A stretch of DNA of 25,000 nucleotides, taken from contig CAIIXF020000292.1 in the NCBI GenBank assembly GCA_903813345.2, forward strand, positions 1 to 25,000, read 5' to 3'. Below the pieces are notes generated by a model. The model did not search any database. It had not been told where the DNA came from and worked only from the letters and a program-made list of their open reading frames with translations. This document shows, piece by piece, positions 8,131 to 17,529 of this stretch. The position numbers and the translations under genes are program-made. Position 1 is the stretch's first letter. Every line of letters starts with the position of its first letter. The DNA comes from Owenia fusiformis (lineage: Eukaryota > Annelida > Polychaeta > Sabellida > Oweniidae).

Positions 8131-8901
8131 GATGTTGTTTCAGCAGTAGTAAATACGCATACACTCCCCACCATAAGTTTGGGCAATCTTAGCTCCCCCA
8201 TTGAACTACGTGTTAAAGCCTTTTTACATTTGAATGAAATGATGAAATGACTAACAATATTGATGGAAACGTAACTTGACTTTATTTCCAATACCTCAAA
8301 ATTTTTTCCTCAATTACAATAGGTCGAAAATTGATGATAAATTTGTTATCCAATGGAAAATGGAGGGTTCGGGGCAAATCAACTTTGTTGAACCTGAAGA
8401 AACATATCAATTTTTTGTTTAATAACGATAGCCTGCCTAACTCGTATTTTTTTGCAAGAACTCGGCGCGGATGGTTGTATATTCTGTCATATGACCTGCG
8501 GCAAACCTACCATTTCCCATTGGTTAACATGGGAATGTCGATTTTCAAAAATTCACCAAAATCATCAATCTTCGACTTATTGTAAAGGAGGAAAAAAATT
8601 GAGAAAATTTGGAGGTATAGTGGAAATAAAGTCAAATTACGTTTCCATCAATAGTATTTTCATCCCAGGTTAAGTAAATAAAGATTCAAAGGTAAAGAAG
8701 CTTTAACACGTAGTTCAATTGGGGGGGGGGCTAAGGTTGCCAAACTTATGGAGGGGAGTGTATGTCATGCAATCTGTATTAATGGTGAGAGGTCTCGTTT
8801 GGGGGCCTGGGAGACAAGGTCTAGTAGTTTACTTGGGTATAACGACTGCCGAGTCGTATCCAGTGATCCTGGGCCTATCGTAAAATGAAAGCTTTGAATA
8901 T
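8130..8901 (+). repeat. Dispersed repeat family A, copy interrupted by a foldback element
   Basis: Bases about 8141-8161 and 8761-8880 together match one continuous stretch of the copy at 18535-19000 (minus strand). The left part ends GTAGTAAATACGCAT and the right part begins ATGTCATGCAATCTG. The right part continues through GGTGAGAGGTCTCGTTT and GACTGCCGAGTCGTATCCA to GAATGAAAGC-like sequence before the next element starts at 8902. The family has no visible coding capacity. Confidence 0.7.
8162..8760. mobile_element. 599-bp foldback MITE with TA target duplication
   Basis: The two ends are inverted: CACTCCCC-CCATAAGTTTGG at the left and its complement at the right. The arms stay alignable for roughly 240 bases each (about 8162-8400 and 8505-8760), including CCAATGGAAAATGG near the inner edge. 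TA flanks both ends (8160-8161, 8761-8762). The uninterrupted sequence ACGCATATGTCATG at 18827-18848 (minus) fixes the insertion point exactly. TA duplication fits the Tc1/mariner group for the mobilising transposase. It encodes nothing; ORFs at 8331-8673 lie across the arms and are artefacts. Confidence 0.85.
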
Positions 8902-9309
8902 CACGGGTAGTATCTAAAGCCCCGCTATGATTTCAAAATCGCGAGCAAGTTCCCGCTGAAATCGCGAGGAATAAAAAGAAGTCATGGGTTCTTTTTTGTG
9001 TTCTTGAATTGTATGAGTTACAAAACGTTTTCTTTTGATTTTTCCCAATGATTACATGGTATTGAGACTAAAAAAGCAACTGCTGGAAAAAATGTATCAC
9101 GAACGGTCGTTCTGTGGTTCGTTATTTGTTAATTGAAGAGCGAAAGTATCATTTTGAATCTTTATCTTTATATTTCTATACGTTATTGGTGAAGAACGAT
9201 GTTGTCCTGTGGTTGAAATAACGATAGTGATATGAAATAAAGATGTACCGAGTTTCACTTCCTAAAGCTTTACAGAACATTTTATATTTAAATTTTATCA
9301 TATCCCTCA

Positions 9310-9410
9310 AGGCCCCGCTTCTAGAAGGAGCAATAAAGCAAAGATCCCGCTGAAATCAGGAGGAGGCCCCGCTGAAAACATGAGGAGGTCCCGCTGAAAA
9401 CAGGAGCAAG
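9310..9410 (+). repeat. Left subterminal repeat cluster
   Basis: Three to four imperfect units of the type CCCGCTGAAAACAGGAG lie in direct orientation. The same units lie in opposite orientation at 12840-12905 near the other end, and the same CCCGCTGAAAT core is found inside the terminal repeats themselves. Confidence 0.75.
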
Positions 9411-10035
9411 TGTCTCTCAAAAATGGAGTGAATCCCGATTATACCCTGAAAATCTCCCACTTTCGAACCCACCTTGATCCACTATTGTACCCAGTTTGAT
9501 GAATACATTATTTGTCAATACAATTCTCAATAACAGCAAACACAACTCTTAATATAGTTCATATTATGATACGTTGTTATGGAAAACTGCAGTATCATAT
9601 TTCCATGCCATTTTACAGAATAAGAAAGATCATCTGAGAAATGTGATGAGTATTAGATCGGACGAAATGATAAACATTTAACCTCATTTTCATAATTTGA
9701 AGTAATATAAGTTATTGAATGATTTGAAGTGCAATGTAGGATAAATTGTGCTCAAAAAATTCTGTATTGGCACGAGATGAAATCATTTGGAAATACAGCA
9801 TATCGAGAGCACAATATATCCTATGTTGCGCTTCAAATCGTTGTATAACGTTTTTTTATCGTGTGATCTTACTACATAGTCCATAGGAAATATTCTGTAT
9901 TCTCTGTATTGCAACTGTCCCCTCCGTTCCATCTTTGAGTACAAGTCGATATTCAGTAAGATACACGAATAAGCGTGCGTTTAGGTCAACATAAAAAGAT
10001 TTAGTCAGAATAATGTTTATGAATATTATTCCGAC
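9411..10035. other. Interior spacer of the 4.4-kb element
   Basis: AT-rich sequence without ORFs. It contains the inverted repeat listed separately and leads into the pyrimidine array. Confidence 0.5.
9712..9851. repeat. Inverted repeat with ~58-bp arms
   Basis: The left arm (9712-9769, starting GTTATTGAATGATTTGAAG) and right arm (9792-9851) are complementary at roughly four of five positions around a loop of about 22 bases. The inner block CTGTATTGGCACGAG matches the smaller palindrome at 1984-2063, so both belong to one family. Confidence 0.65.
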
Positions 10036-10040
10036 ATCAA

Positions 10041-11945
10041 TCTCCTGTTGCTTACTTGCTTGCTCGCTTCCTCCCTTCCTTGCTTCTGTGCTTCCTTCCT
10101 TCCTTGCTTCCTGGCTTCCTTCCTCGCTTCCTCACATCCTTCCTTCGTCGCTTCCTTCCATCCTTGCTTCCTTCCTTCCTCGCTTTCTTCCTTCCTTCCT
10201 TGCTTCCTTCCTTCCTTGCTTCCTCACTTCATTCCTTCGCTTCCTCCGTTCCTTCCTTCCTCACTTCCCTCCTTTCTTTCTTGCTCCCTTCCTTGCTTCC
10301 CTCCTCGCTTCCTTCCTCGCTTCCTCCCTTCCTCCCTTCCTTGCTTCCTCGCATTCTTGCATCCTTCCTTCCTCGCTTCCTTCTTTCCATCCTTGCTTCC
10401 TTCCTTCCTTTCTTGCATCCTCCCTTCCTCGCTTCTGCCCTTCCTTGCTTCCTCACTTCCTTCCTTCCTCGCTTCGTTCCTTCCTTGCTTCCTCGCTTAC
10501 TTCCTTCCTCGCATCCTTCCTTCCTTGCTTCCTCCTTTCCTTGCTTCCTCCCTTCCTTGCTTCTTTCCCTCCTTGCTTCCTCGCTTCCTTCCTTCCCGGC
10601 GTCCTTCCTTCCTTGCTTCTTTCCTTCCTCGCTTCCTACCTTCCTTTCTTCCTCGCCTCTTCTTTTCTTGCTTCCTTCCTTCTTTGCTTCCTTCCTCGGA
10701 TCTTTCCTTTCTCGCTTGCTTCCCACCTTGCTTCCTTCCTTCCTCGCTTCATTCCTTCCTTGCTTCCTCGCCTCTCTCTTTCATCGCTTCCTTCCTTCCC
10801 TCCTTGCTTCCTCGCTTCCTTCCTTCCTCGCCTCTTCTTTTCTTGCTTCCTTCCTTCCTTGCTTCCTAGCTTCCTTCCGTCCTCGCATCTTTCCTTCCTC
10901 GCTTCCTTCCTACCTTGCTTCCTCGCTTCCTTCCTTTCTTGCTTCCTCGCTTCCTTCCTTCCTCGCTTCCCTCTTTCCTTCCATGCTTTTTTCCTTCCTC
11001 GCTCCCTTTCCTCCTTCTTTGTTTCCTCGCTTTCTTCATAAATTTCTTCCTCACTTCCTTTCCTCCTTCCTTCCTTGCTTCATTCCTTCCTTCCATGCTT
11101 CCTCGCTTGCTTTCTTCCTTGCTTCCTCGCTTCCTTCCTTCCCCGATTCCTTCCTTCCTCACTTCCCTCTTTCATTCCTTGCTTCCTTCCTTCCTCGCTT
11201 CCTTTTTTCCTCCTTCCTTGCATCCTCGATTCCTTCGTTTTTTCCTCGCGTCCTTCCTTTTTTGCTTCATTCCTTCTTTGCTTCCTCGCTTCCTCCCTCG
11301 CTTCCTTCTCTACTCCTTCCTTGCTTCCTCGCTTTCTTCTTTCCTTGCTTCCTCGATTCCTTCCTTCCTCGCTTGCATCCTCCCTTCCTTGCTTCCTCAC
11401 TTCCTTCTTTCCTCCTTCCTTGCTTCCTCGTTTCCTTCATTCTTTCCTCGCGTTGTTCTTTTGTCGCTTCATTCCTTCCTTGCTTCCTTCCCTCCTTGCG
11501 TCCTTGCTTTCTCGCCTTCTTCCTTACTTACTTCCTTCCTTGCTTTTTTCCTTCCTTTCTTTCTTGCGTCTTTGCTTGCTTCCTTCCTTCCTTCCTTGAT
11601 TCATCGTTTCCTTCCTTCTTTGCTTCCTGGCTTCCTTTCTTCCTCGTTCCCTTCCTTGCTTCCTTCCTTGCTTCCTCAGTTCCTCCCTTCCTTGCTTCCG
11701 CGCATTGTTCCTTCCTTGTTCCCTCGCTTCCGTCCTTTCTTTCTTCCTCAGTTCCTTCTTTCCTTGCTTCCTCGCTTTCTTCCCTCCTCGCTTTCTCGTT
11801 TCCTTGCTTCCTTCCTTGCTTCATTGCTTCTTTCCTCCCCTCCTTCCTTCCTTTTTTCCTTCCTTGCTTACTTATATTACTTTACTTGCTTGCTAACTCA
11901 ATTACTTACTTCGTTGCTTGTTTACTTCCTCGATCACGTCCTTGC
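10041..11945. repeat. Polypyrimidine tetranucleotide array (CTTC/CTTG/CTCG type)
   Basis: About 1.9 kb of the plus strand consists of CTTCCTTC with regular CTTGCTTCCTCGC variants and almost no purines except isolated G and A. Because a four-base period reads through all three frames without stops, long ORFs of the LPSFLASFLP type appear on the plus strand and EGRKEARKEG types on the minus strand, up to 633 codons. These are not genes. The array decays towards its right end into CTTACTTAC and CTTGCTTGC variants. Confidence 0.95.
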
Positions 11946-12002
11946 TTGCTTTCTTGATTATTTACATTCTTACATATGGCAGTGGAAAGACAAATTTTGT
12001 TG

Positions 12003-12535
12003 AAAACCAGCAAACGAACAAACGAACGAGGAAAGAACGCACGGATGGACAGAAGAACAGCCGAAAAAACAATGAATGAACAAACGGACGGATAGGCGGC
12101 CAAAAGAACGCATGAAGGAAAGATAGAAGAAAACAATTTACAAAAGATCGAACCCACGCACGCAAGAACGTAGTTACAAACGAACGCACGAATGAACGCA
12201 CGCACGAACGAACACACAAACGAACGCAAAAAGAACGAACAGACGAACGCATGCATGAATGGACGGTTGAACGAAAGCACGCACGGACGAACGGACGGCT
12301 AGACGGACGAACCCACGAACGAAAGGGCAGTCAGACGAAAGCAAGCACAAACGGACGGTCAGACGAACGCATGCGCACACAAACGGACGGACAATCGCAC
12401 GAACGGATGCACGCACGAACGAACGAATGGTCGGATGAACGCACGCATGAACGTACAGACCATCGGACGAACGCACGCACGAACGAACGGTCGGTCGAAT
12501 GCACGCACGAATGAACGGTCGGACAAAGAAACCAA
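12003..12535. repeat. GAAC/GCAC/GGAC tetranucleotide array
   Basis: A degenerate tetramer array of GAACGAACGCACGCACGAACG type. ORFs through it (12174-12476 minus, 12251-12514 plus and others) are repeat artefacts. It follows the pyrimidine array after about 60 bases of transition. Confidence 0.95.
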
Positions 12536-12839
12536 TGAAATGTATGTGTCCTCAGAAGTATAATCCTTGGAATAGTTAATTATCTAGAATGTACATTTAA
12601 CTCCGAAATGCACAAAGTCTATTCACATATAAAAATTTGATCATGCCGCTGACAGATGGATTAAACTGCCTGAAGTTGAAGAAGAAATATTTGTGATGTT
12701 GCCATATAATGATATATTATGTGATTGTCATTAATACGTTATTTGCACATTCGTGTACGTTCATATAAAGAAGCTCACTATATTCATGGAATAATGATGA
12801 AGCTTTCCTCGTGATCGAAGCGGGTAGTCGTGAAATTTG
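12536..12839. other. Interior spacer of the 4.4-kb element, right side
   Basis: Unique-looking AT-rich sequence with no ORF and no recognised motif, between the GAAC array and the right subterminal cluster. Confidence 0.5.
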
Positions 12840-12905
12840 CTCGTGTTTTCAGCGGGGTCTCCTCATGTTTTCAGCGGGGCCTCCTCATTTTTTCAGCGGG
12901 GCCAC
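12840..12905 (-). repeat. Right subterminal repeat cluster
   Basis: Three units of TTTTCAGCGGGG(T/C)CTCCTCA form the mirror-image partner of the cluster at 9310-9410. Confidence 0.75.
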
Positions 12906-13243
12906 TGGAACACCTTTAATAATGTATTTCGACCCCCATGGCAGGTGTCATTGTCCAGTAACTTATCAATACAGACCATCTTGATCCGATATTTATTATG
13001 GAGTATGTAAATCGTATTTATTGCCTTTATTTTAACGATAAAGGTAATATATGAGCAGTAAATTATGCAAACGTGCATGTTGACGCCCCTTTCCTTCATG
13101 CAAGTAAAAAATAATCATTTTTCATGTCATTTTTTGTCAAATATATCTGTTTTCAAAGTTTTGCTGGAGTATCAAAGAACGGTAATAAGTATTTTCATCC
13201 TTTTGGTTCATTTTCCAAAGTGATACAAATAAACAGGACTATG
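12906..13243. other. Spacer between right subterminal cluster and right terminal repeat
   Basis: AT-rich, with a short minus ORF (12893-13099) that begins inside the subterminal repeats and is not considered real. Confidence 0.5.
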
Positions 13244-13315
13244 CTCGCGATTTCAGCGGGAACTTGCTCGCGACTTTGAAATCATAGCGGGGCTTAAGAT
13301 ACTACCCGTGAATAT

Positions 13316-13740
13316 GTTATAGCCTTTAAAAATGTATCTATTTTCCATGTATGCAACTAGAATTTGTGCACATACCTTATATCGATCGTTAATGGCAAAA
13401 GAAAATCCTCGAATTCTTCGTCTGCTTCTATAAGAAACATTTTCATAAAAAGACTCACACTATCAGAGATTCTATCGATTCGAGCAGCAAGAAAAATTAG
13501 TTTCAATTTCACCCGCTAGGTGTTTCGACGTAGACTTGGAAAGAATTTGAAAAATCTATGAGTAGGACTCCTTGTATAGAATTGTAGATTCTAAACGATT
13601 TGCCAGTTCTACTGATTGATGGATATTGCCATATGCATACATTTTTATAAAATAGGAATGAGGAAGAAGTTGTTAGACTAAACTTCGCCCCGATAGCTCA
13701 GAAAAGGTAAAATTTTTCAATTTTTTTCTCCACAGTCCAT
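13316..13740. other. Gene-free flank
   Basis: AT-rich sequence right of the 4.4-kb element. I see no ORF, repeat or site in it that I can support. Confidence 0.5.
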
Positions 13741-13744
13741 ATAG

Positions 13745-13930
13745 CCGCTTTAAGTTTCCCCTAACCACCGTCAGTACTCATGTGACGGGTAGTGTATAAT
13801 TGGTAGATCCTAGCTATAAGGTAATGACATTGATGTGTTATTTCCTATCTTCATGATCATTTATGAAGAGAGAGACAATCTGAAACCGGGATTTCGAACA
13901 TGAGGATATGAGATGGAACAGTCTGAATGG
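13745..13930 (+). repeat. Dispersed repeat family A, partial copy
   Basis: TTTCCCCTAACCACCGTCAGTACTCATGTGACGGGTAGTGTATA and the following GATCCTAG..GGTAATGACATTGATGTGTTATT match the reverse complement of 18640-18755 and, more loosely, 15200-15300. Confidence 0.65.
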
Positions 13931-15000
13931 AATACATAGGCCAGGCAATTCAGATCGGAGGGGCAAACCCCCAGGAGTTGACATTTTGTTAATATGAAAA
14001 ATGCATTTGTTTTAACAGGGTACATACTTCCCCATCAACTTCATGTTAAGGCTCCTTTTTAATATGGCACATATCCCATCAACCCACTACGTACGTAAGC
14101 TTTACTTTTAATAGGGTACCTACCCGGGGGTACCTACCCCCACAAAATTATAGATAAATCAAATTTCAAAGTTATTCAATTCATGAAAAGCGTCTGGTCA
14201 AGAAATCTCGATGACTAAGATAAACCTAACCATAGCCCATGGATAAACAAATCGAGTTCAATGCATGAGAGGTTTATCCTTACAGGAAACAAATGACGTG
14301 TTTTGATAACTTATTAAGAATAAACCCCGGGAATAAACAGTCTATCTGCTGATTGCTAAAAACTTGTTAAATGAATCAGTCCATGTATGTTTTACTGTAC
14401 ACAAACTATTTCATTAAAAGTAAATAATTAAAACATAAGACGGGATCATATCAGAATTTCACTCAGGGAAATAAGAAATGATTTCTTTTGGCAAATCAGT
14501 TATTGGGGATTATGAAATTGTCTCTCCAAATAACTAAATAAATATCCTTAACTTTGTCTCATTTGCTTGTTTTTCCTCTTTTATGAAACAGCATCGAGAG
14601 TTAATTTAATATTTTTTGACAAATCAATTTCACATTTATGGGTGAAGTTCCGAGATCTTCCATTTGTGTGCGAGAGGAAAACTTAACATCTAAATCCCCC
14701 GTAGGCGTAAATACCCCCATAACGTATATATTAGTATACAGCTTGGCATATGAAATATTCTCCAAATGAAACAAAACAGTTCTAAGAAGGACTTATGTTG
14801 GCTGTTGTACATGCATTCTTTGAACAATCACTCTCTCAATAATGTTTTCAGAATCATCATAAACGGATTACTTTATCTCCAAGACAATTTCAACAAACTG
14901 GAATTTACAAAACTCCCCTTATTTCTTAAAAATGGACTGGTCCAGTTGACTCACCTGGAGCCGCTATATTGTTAGCTCACATGGTGAGATATTGCAATCA
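13931..15000. other. Gene-free AT-rich stretch
   Basis: It contains scattered GGGTACCTACCC and TACCCCC phrases near 14035-14145 and 14695-14720, and one ORF (14766-14975) of unremarkable composition with no splice or homology support. No gene is called. Confidence 0.5.
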
Positions 15001-15060
15001 CTCGCTTGTCCGTCCGTCTGTCTGTCCGTCTGTCTGTCCGTCTGTCCGTTGCCAACATTT
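14968..15060 (+). repeat. GTCC/GTCT microsatellite with AGCTCAC...GTGAG leader
   Basis: The short palindrome TTAGCTCACATGGTGAG is followed by GTCCGTCCGTCTGTCTGTCC and then CCAACATTTCC. From memory this arrangement matches a very abundant dispersed repeat of bivalves and other marine invertebrates, which supports the taxon guess. Confidence 0.6.
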
Positions 15061-15064
15061 CCGA

Positions 15065-15430
15065 TTTGGTTTTAGGAGTGATGACTTAGACCATGTCTTG
15101 AGACATCGCCCGTTGTGAACACGCATCAAGTCATGCAATCTGTGTCAAATGGTGAGCGGTCTCGTTTAGGGGACCTGGGAGACATAGTCTAGTGTCTAAG
15201 CTTCCCCGAACCACCGTCAGTGATAATATGACAGGTAGAGTATATTTAGTTGATCCTCGTATGGTGACATTGGTAGTGTCACTCCTATTGTCATTTTTGT
15301 AGAGAAAGGCCGGACATCCCGATCCAGTAGTGGATCTTCTACCTTACTTGTGAGCCAGAGTAAGGGCCCAAGATGTTTCGAACTCATGGTTGGTGGTCCA
15401 TGATATGTTCTTCATCAGCAGCCTAATGAG
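15065..15430 (+). repeat. Dispersed repeat family A, left inverted copy of a composite block
   Basis: This aligns with the reverse complement of 18535-18905: GGAGTG(A/G)TGACTTAGAC, GTCATGNAATCT, GGTCTCGTT, CCACCGTCAGT, GGCCGGACATCC and GGGCCCAAGATGTTTCGAA occur in the same order. Confidence 0.75.
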
Positions 15431-15439
15431 GGGGAGAGG

Positions 15440-17200
15440 GAGAGGGGATGGATTGTCCCCGATTTGGTTTTGTTTTGGGATTGTTTCCAGTTGGAGACAG
15501 TTAGTCGGGTACTAAGTAAATTGACATCATGGTTTGGTTGTGTTTGCAGATTGTGCCTGATTGTATTTAATAGTGTAGTTTAATTGATTCAGTATTGGGT
15601 TGTGACTGACTCCGTTGCGGTGGATGGTGTCAGGTTGTGTTGTGATGATTCAACAATGGGTTGATTTGAGTTTTTTCTCGTTGGCTATGTTGTGTTGTGT
15701 TGGTTTGTTGTTTGGTTGTGCTCGATTGTGTTAGTTTGATAGTCGATTGTGTTTTGGTGGTTGTTTGTCTGGTTGAGCCTGGATGTGTTGTGTTAGTTTG
15801 GTATCGGGTTGTGTCTCATTAAGTTATGTGGTCAAAGTGGTTGTGTTTTGTTGTAATTACTCAGATGCGAGTAGCTAGTTACCAGTTTCGCCACCAGGTG
15901 GCTGATTCGGGGGAAATAACATGACAGGGTATTACAAAGTTCCCTTAAATTTGAATATTCATCAATTTTAGTGGTTTACTAAATTACATTACCCTTATGT
16001 ATGTTATATCCAGTAAAGGAAAATATTATCTGCCCAACACAAGAAAAGATATTTCACTTTTTGGGATTTTACAACATAGGGTCTATGGGGAATCTCCCCG
16101 ACCTAGAAGTCACAAGAAAATTAAATTTTGAAAGTTGATAAACTTTTTTCAAAACCACATTTCTAGATGTAATTTTTTCATGTAGATTCCAAATATGACA
16201 TCAGATTGACTGGATTTTGAATTTTTGATGACGAAAATCAAGATTATTCCTTCTCGCATCTAATCTATTGTGTTGTGTTGGTCGGGTAGCGGGTTGTACC
16301 CAGTAGGATGAAGTATCTGGTTGTGTCCGATTTTGTTGCGTGATTGGTGTTGTTTTCAGAGAGTGCTGGTTGGGTGTTTTGGTATTTCAGTTTGGTTGTG
16401 CCTGATTGTGTTTTGATTGTTTTGTGTAAAATTGTGTTGTGCTACATCAACAATGGGTTGTGTTTTGGTTTTGTTGTTTTATTATTTAGTTGTGCCAAAT
16501 TGTGTTGCGTATATTTAACAATTGGTTGTGTTTTCGGATTTTAAAATAAGGTTGTAGTATTGGGTTGTGCCGTATTGTGTTATTTGCTTGTAGTTGGGTT
16601 GTGTCTGGTTGTTTTGTTTTAGCCTGGTATCGAGTTGTGCTTCATTGTGTTATGTTAATTTTAAAATGCGTTGTGTTATGTTGTGATTGTGTTATGCTGG
16701 TCGGGGATAGGTTGTGCCCAGTCGGGTGAGGTATCCGGTTGAGTCCGATTGTGTTGTGTGGTTGGTTGTGCCCGATCGTTGAATGATGGGTGGTGGCGAG
16801 TTGTGCCCGATTATGTTACGATAGGTGGTCGGTTGTACCTAGTCGGGTGAGGTATTTGGTTGTGTTCGGTTGTGTTGTGTGATTGTTGCAATCTCTAGTT
16901 CGATAAAGTTGGTTGTGTGTGTTGGGATTTTTAGTTTGGTTGTTCCTGATTGTGTTTTGATAGTTTAGTTTTGTTGTGTGGTTGTGCCAAATTGTGTTGT
17001 GCTAATTTGACAGTGGGTTGTGTTCTTGGTAATTGTGAGTTAAGTTGCGTTCTAATTCTTCTGACACTGGTTGTGTTGCGTTGTTTGTGATCTTATGGGT
17101 TGTGCTTAGTTGTAATGGTTGGTTGTGATAGGTTATGTATTAAGTAGCAGGTTATGCCGAATTGTATTTTGGTGTATCAATAGTTGTATTTGTGTACATT
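15440..17200. repeat. GT-rich degenerate tandem DNA
   Basis: The plus strand is a loose succession of GGTTGTGTCTGATTGTGTTG-like units of about 20-40 bases with poor conservation, interrupted by the MITE at 15854-16262. The ORF at 16344-16544 is a low-complexity artefact. Confidence 0.7.
15854..16262 (+). mobile_element. MITE-like dispersed repeat, copy 2 (complete)
   Basis: The first 337 bases are the inverse of 1-360. The full copy is bounded by AGATGCGAG at 15863 and its complement CTCGCATCT at 16253-16261, giving short terminal inverted repeats. It splits the GT-rich array, so it inserted after that array formed. No ORF; no clear target duplication could be fixed. Confidence 0.75.
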
Positions 17201-17201
17201 A

Positions 17202-17513
17202 TTAGGATATGCGATAGGTTTGGTACCTATTCACACACAGTGAGATCTCTAGTGTGAGAAGTACACCTTGTATGACGGGCGTTAGCCTTTCGTTGTTCTT
17301 TGGTTCTGAAGATATAGTTTCTTGTTGTTCATTGAATCTCAGAATCTCAGAATGTGGCAGTTTAGTTCGGCGCTCTTCTTTATATAATATTGCGCGGACG
17401 TTAGAATACAAGCTTCCGGTTTTTGGGAATGCCTGTAAAGTGAAAGGTTTGCTCGGAAATGTGTGTTTCTTGCCTGTTTTGTATCTTTTATAGTTTCTGT
17501 TGTGGTGAGTCAA
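17202..17513 (-). CDS. Hypothetical 103-aa ORF in a non-repetitive island
   Basis: Between the GT-rich array and the satellite lies about 330 bp of ordinary composition. It holds a minus-strand ORF beginning MTHHNRNYKRYKTGKK, followed by a basic stretch and then EQQETISSEPKNNERL. Amino-acid use is balanced, unlike the repeat artefacts around it. No domain, signal peptide or membrane segment is evident, and a plus-strand ORF (17254-17493) overlaps it. It may be a remnant of captured sequence or chance. Confidence 0.15.
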   Translation of the reverse strand: MTHHNRNYKRYKTGKKHTFPSKPFTLQAFPKTGSLYSNVRAILYKEERRTKLPHSEILRFNEQQETISSEPKNNERLTPVIQGVLLTLEISLCVNRYQTYRIS

Positions 17514-17529
17514 TTCAGATGAAGTTTGT

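Larger units (their letters stand above)
8902..13310. mobile_element. 4.4-kb non-autonomous DNA transposon carrying tetranucleotide arrays
   Basis: The ends are 67-bp inverted repeats starting CACGGGTAGTATCT, identical except for about two positions (8902-8968 and 13244-13310). The sequence AATAT abuts both outer ends (8897-8901, 13311-13315), a probable 5-bp target duplication; if the last base is shared, six bases are possible. Inside each end are inverted subterminal clusters of CCCGCTGAAAACATGAGGAG units (9310-9410 plus, 12840-12905 minus), plausible transposase binding sites. The interior has no transposase, only an inverted repeat (9712-9851) and two tetranucleotide arrays. A CAC end with a 5-bp duplication recalls Transib, but that is only a hint. 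Confidence 0.8.

Noticed and set aside
8331-8673. Two ORFs of 73-84 aa
   Set aside because: They lie across the arms and loop of the foldback element and overlap in different frames.
10013-12003. Very long plus-strand ORFs (up to 633 codons) rich in Leu, Pro, Ser, Phe
   Set aside because: They follow from a stop-free four-base period (CTTC) in all frames and strands. Overlapping alternatives of the same composition exist, and there is no domain, splice or start support.
12174-12514. ORFs of the VRSFVRAFVR and ERTNGRTDERT types on both strands
   Set aside because: Artefacts of the GAAC/GCAC/GGAC tetranucleotide array.
15000-15060. CRISPR-like array
   Set aside because: The GTCC/GTCT units are contiguous four-base repeats without spacers.
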